Below, in pieces: positions 9,225 to 16,414 of a stretch of 24,101 nucleotides of DNA (its first letter is position 1; each line of letters begins with the position of its first letter). This stretch comes from CAYTQK01 sp964439745 (GTDB lineage Bacteria; Desulfobacterota; Desulfobacteria; Desulfobacterales; Desulfosudaceae). A model generated the notes under the pieces. That model had not been told where the DNA came from. It saw nothing but the letters and a program-made list of their open reading frames with translations, and ran no database searches. The stretch is taken from the NCBI GenBank assembly GCA_964439745.1, contig CAYTQK010000009.1, positions 1-24,101 on the forward strand. Reading direction: 5' to 3'. A program made the position numbers and the translations under genes.

Positions 9225-9295
9225 CCTGTCTCCCCCGGGGCCGCCGGCCTGGTTTTCCTGGGGCCTCGGCCGCAAGGTATCGGAAGGCATGGAAA

Positions 9296-9655
9296 CTATT
9301 CGATATCAATGGAATAGATATCGAACTCCACTCCGATGCCGTCCTCGGTTTTCCGGGCCACCTTTCCCTTCAGCCGGATCTGCAGTTCCTGGTTGGAAAA
9401 AGGAATCAACAACTGGATATCTTCTCCCGGCCGGATTTCTTCGGTTGTTTCCACGAAAATTCCGCCCAGGCTGATATCCCGGGCCTGCTCTTGGCCGGAA
9501 AAGGGGCCGCAGGTCAGCTTGACGCTCAGCCGGACCGGTTTGCGGGGATGACGGCGCTTCTCCGCCGCTTCGTCGTTGGCCGTGGCTTTATCGGGAGCGA
9601 GCCGGTGTTCGCCGGGATCGGACCCCGCATGGCCGGATTCGGATTCAGGGGGCAT
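9296..9655 (-). CDS. PilZ-domain protein, probable c-di-GMP receptor
   Basis: A 119-residue protein. After a hydrophilic N-terminal segment of about 30 residues, a PilZ domain starts at RRHPRKPVR (34-42), which supplies the RxxxR motif, and continues with DISLGG (60-65), the DxSxxG motif. Both c-di-GMP contact motifs are therefore intact. The domain ends in GIGVEFDIYS. PilZ proteins bind c-di-GMP and control partners such as motility or pilus machines; the partner here is unknown. I chose ATG at 9655 because GGAGG lies five bases before it; longer versions would run back into the preceding gene. It is the last gene of the chemosensory run, 22 bases after the small CheZ-like gene, and shares the run with an HD-GYP protein, a likely c-di-GMP phosphodiesterase. 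Confidence 0.87.
   Translation of the reverse strand: MPPESESGHAGSDPGEHRLAPDKATANDEAAEKRRHPRKPVRLSVKLTCGPFSGQEQARDISLGGIFVETTEEIRPGEDIQLLIPFSNQELQIRLKGKVARKTEDGIGVEFDIYSIDIE
9299..9325. repeat. 9-bp perfect inverted repeat at the end of the PilZ gene
   Basis: TTCGATATC (9299-9307) and GATATCGAA (9317-9325) are perfect inverted copies with a 9-base spacer, ending next to the PilZ stop codon. The repeat lies within the last ten codons, where FDI and IDIE are encoded. It is AT-rich and has no T-run, so it is weak as a terminator. It may simply reflect the repeated Asp-Ile codons. Confidence 0.5.
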
Positions 9656-9677
9656 AACCTCCTCCATTTTTTCTGTC

Positions 9678-10232
9678 TTAGAACACCTCGACATTATCTT
9701 GTTCTTTGTTCCTGCGCCGATGGGCGTCGCCGATATCCAGGGCCTCCTTGACGCTGGCCCCATCCAGGATGGCGTTGAACATCTGACGGTCGGCGTCGAT
9801 GAAATACTTGGACTTGATCATTTCCTGGAGGGCGCTCCATTCAAACGGAGAGTAGAGGCGATGCCCGTCGTTGATCAGGTCGGCCAGGGCGGACAGGTTC
9901 AGGCTGACGTGGGACAGCCGCTGGGCCATCTTGTCGTAAAACTGGAAGGCCACCACCACTTCGTTGATCATGGCCGAAACACTGCGGCAGTTTTCCATGA
10001 CGGCCGTCTTTTCCCGGCTGTCCGGCAGGGTTTCCGAGGCCATCTGGATGACCTGAAATTTTCCCATCAGGGCGGTGAACAGTTTGGTCAGGGCGTTGAT
10101 GGATTCGTCTCCCTCGGTCAGGGACCGTTCCACCTGGGACAGGGCTACATTCAGCATCATGACGGTCTCCCGGATCTGGCTCCAGTCGAGATCCGGATTC
10201 TGGGCGTCTGATGGTATTTTTTTGGCTGACAT
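9678..10232 (-). CDS. Small CheZ-like phosphatase candidate
   Basis: A 184-residue, largely helical soluble protein. Residues 90-115 form a helix with FQFYDKMAQRL: Asp100 and Gln104 stand in the same D-x3-Q spacing as the catalytic Asp143 and Gln147 of E. coli CheZ (FQDLTGQ). CheZ dephosphorylates CheY-P by inserting Gln into its active site. The last six residues, DNVEVF, occupy the place of the C-terminal CheY-binding peptide of CheZ, and nearly the same tail ends the large coiled-coil protein upstream. Overall length is a little below E. coli CheZ (214). The gene lies between the HD-GYP and PilZ genes; ATG at 10232 has GGGAG six bases upstream. I rate the CheZ-like role as likely but unproven, since similarity outside this helix was not assessed. 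Confidence 0.7.
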   Translation of the reverse strand: MSAKKIPSDAQNPDLDWSQIRETVMMLNVALSQVERSLTEGDESINALTKLFTALMGKFQVIQMASETLPDSREKTAVMENCRSVSAMINEVVVAFQFYDKMAQRLSHVSLNLSALADLINDGHRLYSPFEWSALQEMIKSKYFIDADRQMFNAILDGASVKEALDIGDAHRRRNKEQDNVEVF

Positions 10233-10275
10233 CTCATTCTCCCTTCAGCTTTGGCGGTTAGGGGCAAGTCCGGCG

Positions 10276-10296
10276 CCAGCCGGCCTCACCGGCTGG
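10276..10296. repeat. Intercistronic hairpin after the HD-GYP stop codon
   Basis: CCAGCCGG (10276-10283) and CCGGCTGG (10289-10296) form a perfect 8-bp stem with a 5-base loop, in the 66-base gap between the small CheZ-like gene and the HD-GYP gene. It begins two bases upstream of the HD-GYP stop codon position on the opposite side, that is, just before that gene in the transcript's 5' to 3' order. There is no T-run, so it is more likely an RNA-stability or processing element than a terminator. Confidence 0.55.
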
Positions 10297-10298
10297 AT

Positions 10299-11894
10299 TC
10301 ACGATACGTATTGATACCCGGTGGCGGACCGGGCAGGTGTCTTGTCCTTCGGGGCGGAGAGATCAACGTTGATTTTTTTCCGAATTCTGTCGAATTCGTG
10401 CTGGTTGGCGGCAAACACATCCACAATCTCGGGGTCGAATTTCCGGCCCCGTTCGGCCAGGATGATCTCCACGGCTTTGTCATGGGGAAACGCAGCCTTG
10501 TAAACCCGTTCGGTGGTCAGGGCGTCATAGACATCGGCCAGGGCGACAATACGGGCGGAAAGGGGTATCTCTTCGCCCATCAACCCCTGGGGATAACCGC
10601 AGCCGTCCCAGGATTCATGATGGTAATAGGCGATCTCCTTGCCCAGTTTCAGAAAGGACTGTTCTTCCAGCTGGGCATCTATCGCCGCCAGGGCATTGCC
10701 GCCGACAATGGTGTGGCGCTTGATGATTTCAAATTCTTCTTCGGTCAGGGCACCCGGTTTCAGGAGGATGGTATCGGGCACGCTGACCTTGCCGATATCG
10801 TGCAGGATCGCGGAAAGGTAGATGTCCTTGACATAGTCGGCGGTAATATAATCCTCGTACTTGGTCAGCCCGCTGAGCGCCTCGGTGATAATCTTGACAT
10901 ATTCGCGCACCCGCTCCAGGTGCTGGCCGGTACTGTCATCACGGGATTCGGCCAGCTTGGCCAGTCCCAGGATAGTGGCGTTTTTCGCCTTTTCCAGCCG
11001 TTTCTGGGGGGTAATATTCCGGATAATATTGATAATTCCTTCGATCACACCGTTGTTGAGGATCAGCTTGGCCTGGCTTTCGATGTGGACGCGGGTGCCG
11101 TCCCGTTGAAAGACCTCCAGTTCAAAGGGAGGGAAGGAGATGTCCGGCAGGGCAGCTTTGTATAGCTCCATGGCCTGCATGTAATCCGGACCCAGGAAAT
11201 CATACTCGCTCAGATCGGTGCCGATGATTTCTTCCGGTCGCAGCCCGAAAATATCCATGAGCGTGCCATTGGCATTAAGGACATGTCCGGTTCGGTCCAG
11301 ATGGAGGATGGCGTCGTGGGTGTTCTGGAACATGATCTGGAAGGTTTTGCGGATTTCCCGGGCGCTGTTTTCCGCGGATAGCCGTTTGTCTCTTTCCCGG
11401 TCCAGTTCTTCCTGCAGCGCCAGGAGACCTTTTTCCAGCTGCCTGATTTGTTGATTGGCGTCCGCAAGTGTCGTTCCCTGGCATGCCCCTCCCCGGCGTT
11501 GCTGCCGCCGCCGTTCGGTTTCACGGCATCCCTGGCGGATGGCCTGCTGAATCAGGCGATTTTCCCTGTCCAGGGGAAGCAGCAGGCAGTCAAAGGCGCC
11601 CAGGCGGTAGGATTGGCAGACCAAGTGGACAGTGGGCTTTTTGCCAAAAGTGATGATAGCCGTGTCGGGCGCCAGGCGGACCATCTCCCGCAATTTCTCG
11701 TTCCACCATGGGTCCGGACTGTCCAGCGTAAGAAAAACCAGGTCCGGTGCGCTGGCCGTCAGCCGTTCCATCCCCTGGCGAAGAGTACGGACCTGTGCCA
11801 CGTGATGGCCCAGTTGCCGTAAGGTGGCAGGCAGGGCATCATCGCTGTCGGCCTGATCATCTATGACCAGAATGTCAGCGGGGAATGAAACCAT
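10299..11894 (-). CDS. Pseudo-receiver / PAS / HD-GYP protein, probable c-di-GMP phosphodiesterase
   Basis: A 531-residue soluble protein. Residues 5-115 have the receiver fold (LVIDDQ at the acidic pair) but the phospho-acceptor position is Thr56 (DLVFLTLDSP) and the usual KP is replaced by LP (106-107), so it is probably not phosphorylated. A coiled coil (about 140-185) leads to a PAS domain (about 185-300), then an HD-GYP domain (about 305-500): QHLERV (His325), HDIGK (365-369), LLKPGALT, and YHHESWDGCGYP with GYP at 433-435. HD-GYP enzymes hydrolyse c-di-GMP through a metal centre; the ligands visible here are present. ATG at 11894 was chosen because the conserved fold starts right after it; an in-frame TTG at 11936 would add 14 residues, and neither has a clear ribosome site. 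It sits between cheY and the small CheZ-like gene. Confidence 0.88.
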   Translation of the reverse strand: MVSFPADILVIDDQADSDDALPATLRQLGHHVAQVRTLRQGMERLTASAPDLVFLTLDSPDPWWNEKLREMVRLAPDTAIITFGKKPTVHLVCQSYRLGAFDCLLLPLDRENRLIQQAIRQGCRETERRRQQRRGGACQGTTLADANQQIRQLEKGLLALQEELDRERDKRLSAENSAREIRKTFQIMFQNTHDAILHLDRTGHVLNANGTLMDIFGLRPEEIIGTDLSEYDFLGPDYMQAMELYKAALPDISFPPFELEVFQRDGTRVHIESQAKLILNNGVIEGIINIIRNITPQKRLEKAKNATILGLAKLAESRDDSTGQHLERVREYVKIITEALSGLTKYEDYITADYVKDIYLSAILHDIGKVSVPDTILLKPGALTEEEFEIIKRHTIVGGNALAAIDAQLEEQSFLKLGKEIAYYHHESWDGCGYPQGLMGEEIPLSARIVALADVYDALTTERVYKAAFPHDKAVEIILAERGRKFDPEIVDVFAANQHEFDRIRKKINVDLSAPKDKTPARSATGYQYVS

Positions 11895-11944
11895 GGCCGG
11901 AATCCGTCTGCAAACTACTTGACAATTTTTTTTCAATGCGCGGC

Positions 11945-12316
11945 TTAATTTGCGGGCATGACTTTCTGGATGACTCCGATCAACTGGTCAGGCTTGAAGG
12001 GCTTGGTGATCCAGCCCGTAGCTCCGGCTGCCTTGCCCTCCTTTTTTTTGGCCTCATGGGACTCGGTGGTCAGCATGACTATGGGGGTAAATTTGTACTC
12101 GTTCATGGAACGGACCGAACGGGTCAGTTCAAATCCGTCGACATGGGGCATGTTCAGATCCACGATAAACATGCTTACCGCTGAACCATTCAGTTTGTCC
12201 AGGGCGTCCTGACCGTTTTCCGCTTCAACCACGGCATACCCGGCGTTTTCCAGGGTAAAGGCGACCATTTTCCGGACGCTGCTGGAATCGTCAACGATCA
12301 TGATGGTTTGTTCCAT
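11945..12316 (-). CDS. cheY: CheY single-domain response regulator
   Basis: A 123-residue stand-alone receiver with a full active site: Asp9-Asp10 (VDD), acceptor Asp53 in IVDLNMP, Thr83 in MLTTE, and Lys105 in TKPF. There is no output domain, as in CheY proteins that bind a motor or other target once phosphorylated by CheA. ATG at 12316 is preceded by AAGGAG at about nine bases. It lies immediately after the large MCP/CheZ-like protein (53-base gap), which carries a candidate CheY-P phosphatase helix, so the two may be functional partners. It is the more canonical of two CheY-type proteins in the operon. Whether it acts on a flagellar motor cannot be told here. Confidence 0.9.
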   Translation of the reverse strand: MEQTIMIVDDSSSVRKMVAFTLENAGYAVVEAENGQDALDKLNGSAVSMFIVDLNMPHVDGFELTRSVRSMNEYKFTPIVMLTTESHEAKKKEGKAAGATGWITKPFKPDQLIGVIQKVMPAN

Positions 12317-12369
12317 GGGGGCTGTCTCCTTTTGCCTTATTGTTTTTCAAAAATATTTGCAGGTGGGGA

Positions 12370-14277
12370 TTAAAACAATTCCACGTTGTCTCCCAGCGGC
12401 TTGGTCTCGGAATTTTTACGGGCGTCGTCTTGAAAAGATTTTCTGGCGTCATCAAAGAGAATGATATTGTTCTCCTGCTCGGCCGCATATTTGCCGGGAA
12501 GATGGCTCATGGCGGCGGCATCGATCCGCACGGAAATTTTCTTCAGTTCCGGCCGGCCGGCAATGTTCGCTAACTGTCGGCTGTGATCTTGAAGATGGTT
12601 GGATAATCCCCGGAAAAAATCAAGACTGGTCAGGGTGGTGTCAATGGCTTGCTTCAGCTCGCCAGTTCGATGGGAGGCGGTCCGGGAATCTTCCCGGAAT
12701 TTTTCATATCCCCGGGAGACTTCCTGCAGGACCGTGTTCAGTTGGTGGATGCCGCTGTTGTCTTCACCCGACATCTGCTGGTTGTGTTGACCGATATCGC
12801 GGGTCAGCGACAGGATGGAATGAATGGTCTCTTCCACCTCGCCGGAAAGACTGTCAGAACGGGAGGCCAGGTCGTTCATCTCCTGGGCCAGGTGCTTCAG
12901 GGCCCCGCCCCGGGTGCCTTCGCGGTTGGCGGCGATGATGGAATTGATGGCCTTGTTATGGGTCTGGGCGCTGATTCCCCGCACCACTTTGAGCAGTTCG
13001 GTCAGGTTGGCGGTAATGCCCGAAACATGCTCGGCCGCGGACTGAATCTGGCGGAACAGGTTTTGGCCCCGATCCATCAGTTGGTGCAACTGGGTCATGG
13101 CGCTTTTTAGGTGGGAAAAGGGATCGTGGCCCTGGTCGGCATCCTGGTCCGGTTTTCCGGAGGGGTCGGTTTCCCGCAGGTTGTCGATCAGGTCTTCGAC
13201 TTCCCCGGCGATGGCTTCCAGGGCAGTCTTGTTTTTCTGATAGACCTGGCTCACCTCGGTGGTCATCTCGTCCAGCAGACCGGACTGCTGGTAAAGGACG
13301 GGTTCGGTGCGTGCCAGCCCGGTTGCCGGCGAAAAATCCTCCGCCGGGGGCCGGGCCTGGGCCGAATCGGCCATGGCCCGAAGAATGGAGACAATGTGCA
13401 TGACCCGCTGCTTCATGTTGTCATGGAATTGGACGCCCACCACGATTTCAGCCACCTGGCGGGAGATATCCCGGGAGCGCCGGCCGGCCTGCTCGATGGT
13501 ATCCATTGAAAACTGCATCAATGCTTCCGTGTCCCGGGTGGACTCCTTGACCATGGACTGGATCTCGGAGGTCAGGGTTTCCAGACGATCAATGCCGGCG
13601 GAGATCTCTACCTGGGTGTCATGATGAATCTTGCGCGCCTGTTCCACGTTTTTGTAAACATCGTTGGCAATCCCGGCGATGCTGACCGATAACTCTTTGA
13701 CCTCCAGGGCCACGTCGGAAAAGATATTGACCGAAGAATCAATCGTCCGGGCATTTTCCACCAGCATGGCCAGGGCAACCGTTTTCAGGGACTTGGCGAA
13801 CTTTTTGATCTGCTTGCTGGTCAGGTAAAGATCTTCCAGGTTTTCCATGACCGTGTTGATGCGGGCCAAGTCTTTTTTGACTCCTTCCTGGTAGGAGCGA
13901 ATCTCGGCCAGCGATTCATTCAGGGCCTGCCGTCCCCGTTCCAGAAACCCGCCTTCTTCGCCGGTGCCCATTTGCTTGACGGTGTCCAGCATCAGCTCGG
14001 TCAATTCCTTGACATTGGCATGAACCGTGCGCAGGCCGATGCCCAGCAGCATAAAGTCCGATTCCGACCCTTCGATAAACTCTTCCAGGGAGGTCACTAC
14101 CGGTGGAATCGCCTCCCGCAAGGCCGTTACCGCCTGGTCGACAGAGGTCTCGGGTTGGCATGTCTTCAGGCCGACCTCGGTCGACGGTCCTTCTGCGGCC
14201 GGTTCCTGCCGGGCCATCGGTTTCAGTCGGGCGGCCTGCGTCCAGGGTTTTTTTCTACGAAACACTGGCAGTTTCAT
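12370..14277 (-). CDS. Large soluble coiled-coil protein with MCP-like hairpins and a CheZ-like helix
   Basis: A 635-residue, helix-rich protein without membrane segments. Residues about 153-201 and 432-477 resemble the MCP signalling hairpin; the second (ISAQTHNKAINSIIAANREG, then LAQEMNDLASRS) follows the MCP pattern of QTNLLALNAAIEAARAG and VRKLAERS closely but lacks its exact conserved residues. Between them, QFHDNMKQRV (283-292) has Asp286 and Gln290 in the D-x3-Q spacing of CheZ, and matches the small CheZ-like protein of this operon over about 30 residues. The C-terminus, GDNVELF, also matches that protein's tail. It may bind CheA/CheW-type arrays and dephosphorylate a CheY, which is inference. 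ATG at 14277 overlaps cheB by 23 bases, suggesting coupling; an in-frame start at 14322 is possible. It would often be labelled a generic methyl-accepting protein. Confidence 0.75.
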   Translation of the reverse strand: MKLPVFRRKKPWTQAARLKPMARQEPAAEGPSTEVGLKTCQPETSVDQAVTALREAIPPVVTSLEEFIEGSESDFMLLGIGLRTVHANVKELTELMLDTVKQMGTGEEGGFLERGRQALNESLAEIRSYQEGVKKDLARINTVMENLEDLYLTSKQIKKFAKSLKTVALAMLVENARTIDSSVNIFSDVALEVKELSVSIAGIANDVYKNVEQARKIHHDTQVEISAGIDRLETLTSEIQSMVKESTRDTEALMQFSMDTIEQAGRRSRDISRQVAEIVVGVQFHDNMKQRVMHIVSILRAMADSAQARPPAEDFSPATGLARTEPVLYQQSGLLDEMTTEVSQVYQKNKTALEAIAGEVEDLIDNLRETDPSGKPDQDADQGHDPFSHLKSAMTQLHQLMDRGQNLFRQIQSAAEHVSGITANLTELLKVVRGISAQTHNKAINSIIAANREGTRGGALKHLAQEMNDLASRSDSLSGEVEETIHSILSLTRDIGQHNQQMSGEDNSGIHQLNTVLQEVSRGYEKFREDSRTASHRTGELKQAIDTTLTSLDFFRGLSNHLQDHSRQLANIAGRPELKKISVRIDAAAMSHLPGKYAAEQENNIILFDDARKSFQDDARKNSETKPLGDNVELF

Positions 14278-15382
14278 AATGCTTGTGATGACTTTGGTAG
14301 TAACGGATGACTTCGCCGGCAATTTTTTGCAGGGGCAAAACCTTGTCGACGCATCCGAGTTTCAGGGCTTCCTTGGGCATACCGTAGACCACGCATGTCG
14401 CTTCATCCTGGGCGATGGTGTAGGCGCCGGCCTCATGCATTTCCCGCAGGCCCCGGGCGCCGTCATCGCCCATACCGGTCAGGATGGCGCCGATGGCGTT
14501 GGGCCCGGCATAGCGAGCCGTCGACCGGAACAGTACGTCCACGGAAGGACGGTGCCGGGAGACCAGAGCTCCGTCCTTGACCTGGACCTGGTATTTGGCA
14601 CCGCTGCGCCGCAGCAGCAGATGCCGGTTGCCCGGGGCGATCAAGGCCTGCCCCCGGAGAACGGGATCGCGGTCGGCCGCTTCCTTGACATTGATACGGC
14701 AGAGGCTGTCCAGGCGTCGGGCGAAGGCGGTGGTGAAATGTTCGGGCATGTGCTGGACCACCACAATTCCGGGCGCGTCCAGGGGCATGGCCTCCAGCAG
14801 AATCCGCAGGGCTTCGGTGCCGCCGGTAGAGGCGCCGAAGACGACCACTTTGTCGGTGGTGGTAAAAATGTTTTTGCCCGGCACGCTGGCCGGAATGACG
14901 ACATCGGCGCTGTGTTTCGGCGCTACCGGACCGAAACTGACAGGTGCCGGATGTTTTGGTTTTGTCTTGTTGATATCCGCCCGGGCCGCGGCCTTGATCA
15001 CGTCGGTCAGGCGGATGCGGGCTTCCCGGAAGAACTGTTGCACATCCAGCCGGGGTTTGTTAATGACTTCCACGGCCCCGTATTCCATGGCTTTGAGGGT
15101 CAGCTCCGAGTTTTTTTCCGTCAGGGCCGAGCAGATCACCACCGGCAGCGGCTGGTGCGTCATGATTTTTCGCAGAAAGGTGATGCCGTCCATGCGGGGC
15201 ATTTCCACGTCCAGGGTGATCACGTCGGGTTGCTGGGCCCGCATTTTTTTGACGGCCATATATGGGTCCGGGGCCGTCCCCAGCACCTGGATGCCCGGAT
15301 CCGCCTCCAGGATTTCCCGCAGGGTCTGCCGGACCAGGGCGGAATCGTCCACGATCAAGACGCGAATGGGACGCTTAGTCAT
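14255..15382 (-). CDS. cheB: CheB protein-glutamate methylesterase / glutamine deamidase
   Basis: A 375-residue two-domain protein. The N-terminal receiver (1-120) has VDD at 11-13, acceptor Asp58 in TLDVEMP and Lys in INKP. After a linker rich in Lys, Pro and Ala (about 125-175), the methylesterase domain shows the catalytic triad: Ser185 in GASTGG, His211 in QHMPEHF and Asp307 in LTGMGDDGA. CheB removes methyl groups from receptor glutamates and is activated by CheA phosphorylation, resetting receptor sensitivity opposite CheR. ATG at 15382 has AGGAG six bases upstream and overlaps the end of cheD by 8 bases; its 3' end overlaps the next gene. Length and motifs are normal for the family. 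Confidence 0.96.
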   Translation of the reverse strand: MTKRPIRVLIVDDSALVRQTLREILEADPGIQVLGTAPDPYMAVKKMRAQQPDVITLDVEMPRMDGITFLRKIMTHQPLPVVICSALTEKNSELTLKAMEYGAVEVINKPRLDVQQFFREARIRLTDVIKAAARADINKTKPKHPAPVSFGPVAPKHSADVVIPASVPGKNIFTTTDKVVVFGASTGGTEALRILLEAMPLDAPGIVVVQHMPEHFTTAFARRLDSLCRINVKEAADRDPVLRGQALIAPGNRHLLLRRSGAKYQVQVKDGALVSRHRPSVDVLFRSTARYAGPNAIGAILTGMGDDGARGLREMHEAGAYTIAQDEATCVVYGMPKEALKLGCVDKVLPLQKIAGEVIRYYQSHHKHYETASVS

Positions 15383-15935
15383 GGCTGACTCCTGCCTGGC
15401 TGACGGTGCGGTTGATCTTTTTCACCCAGACATCCCCCCGCTGTGGAAAGAAAAGCAGTTTCCGGCCGTGATGGCCGCCCACATCGGTGGCGGTGATATT
15501 CAGTCCCAGCTGCTGAATGATTTTCAGGGCGGTTTCCACGTTGCGGCGGCCGATATTGAGCTTGGCGTGAATTTCCTTGCCCGGCACCGGCAGCATCATC
15601 TGGCCGCCGCCGAATATTTTCACCTCCAGCCGGGAGCGGCTGACGCCGCGGGCGATCAATTTTTCAAAGATATAGGTGATGCTGGAATTGACGTAGCGCC
15701 CCTTGTCCCGTTCCAGCAGGGTGGTGTTGGGCAGGGGATAGGGCAGGAGGGAATGGGTCAGCGCCCCGATTTTCATTATCGGACAATGCATGGTCACGGT
15801 CACGCAGGAGCCCAGGACGGTCCTGACCTGGGCCGGGCCGCCGTCGGAAATATAATATTCCCCCTGCTTGAGATAGATGTCCGCCCCCGGACCGGCGGTG
15901 AAAGAACCGGGATGGCACTGGGATCCGTTTTTCAT
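15375..15935 (-). CDS. cheD: CheD receptor glutamine deamidase
   Basis: A 186-residue CheD protein. The catalytic pair is visible: Cys44 in VLGSCV and His61 in THSLLPYP, 17 residues apart as in characterised CheD. Later conserved parts include VKIFGGGQMM, NIGRRNVE and the DVGGHHGRKLLF stretch. CheD deamidates receptor glutamines to glutamates and in some species interacts with CheC; no cheC was seen in this window. ATG at 15935 overlaps the stop of the preceding regulator in an ATGA arrangement, which with the lack of a strong ribosome site suggests translational coupling; a longer frame to 16070 would run through that gene in another frame. It overlaps cheB by 8 bases. Confidence 0.95.
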   Translation of the reverse strand: MKNGSQCHPGSFTAGPGADIYLKQGEYYISDGGPAQVRTVLGSCVTVTMHCPIMKIGALTHSLLPYPLPNTTLLERDKGRYVNSSITYIFEKLIARGVSRSRLEVKIFGGGQMMLPVPGKEIHAKLNIGRRNVETALKIIQQLGLNITATDVGGHHGRKLLFFPQRGDVWVKKINRTVSQAGVSHD

Positions 15936-16387
15936 GGGGTGTAGTTCCACTGGCTGGGGGTATCCACCATTATCTCGGTACCGGTGGTGAGGTTGAGGCC
16001 GTTGTTGCTCAGTGTCTGCAGCACGGTTTCCTCGGTAAAGGGCTTGGAGATATAGGCGTCCGCGCCGCATTCATACTGGGCGATCAGGATCCGGGAAGGA
16101 TCCTTGATGGTGGTGACAATGATGATGGTCAAGGTGTCGTCCCCGTTCCAGCCCATGCGGGATTCGAATTCCCGGATCTCCTTGACCGCGGTCAGCCCGT
16201 CTTTTTCCGGCATGATGATGTCCATGATGACCATGTCAAAATTTTGAGCGCCTCCCTGGGTCTGTTGGATCAGTTCCAGCGCCTCCCGGCCGTTGGTGGC
16301 CAGATGACATTCCGCCAGGGGCTCCAGGATGGCCAGGAAATTTTCCCGGATGGAGGCGCTGTCATCAACAATGAGTATTTTTTTCAT
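15932..16387 (-). CDS. CheY-like response regulator with C-terminal extension
   Basis: A 151-residue single-domain receiver with VDD at 7-9, acceptor Asp56 in IMDIIMP, Thr92-Thr93 and Lys115 in SKPF, so phosphorylation by CheA is expected. It is longer than a minimal CheY: about 25 residues after the last helix (NLTTGTEIM to the end) have no obvious fold, and the loop before strand 4 (RMGWNGDD) is extended. ATG at 16387 has GGGAGG four bases upstream. It sits between cheR and cheD, overlapping cheD by 4 bases. It is a second possible CheA target besides the canonical CheY, perhaps for another output or as a phosphate sink; this is inference. Confidence 0.88.
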   Translation of the reverse strand: MKKILIVDDSASIRENFLAILEPLAECHLATNGREALELIQQTQGGAQNFDMVIMDIIMPEKDGLTAVKEIREFESRMGWNGDDTLTIIIVTTIKDPSRILIAQYECGADAYISKPFTEETVLQTLSNNGLNLTTGTEIMVDTPSQWNYTP

Positions 16388-16414
16388 ACAACCTCCCGCT
16401 TCTTTTTTGGGGCC

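Noticed and set aside
9225..9295. Bidirectional terminator between the J-domain and PilZ genes
   Set aside because: The 71-base convergent gap is GC-rich with short palindromes, but no clean stem followed by a T-run was found on either strand.
9678..9763. Longer PilZ reading frame starting at 9763 inside the CheZ-like gene
   Set aside because: A strong ribosome site precedes ATG at 9655, and the extra 36 residues have no PilZ similarity.
11919..11947. TTGACA on the plus strand near 11919 as a promoter
   Set aside because: The sequence 17 bases downstream (GGCTTA) is not a -10 element and there is no plus-strand gene after it.
12370..12390. DNVELF and DNVEVF tails as CheR-tethering pentapeptides
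   Set aside because: The pentapeptide needs an aromatic residue at its second position; both tails have Val there.
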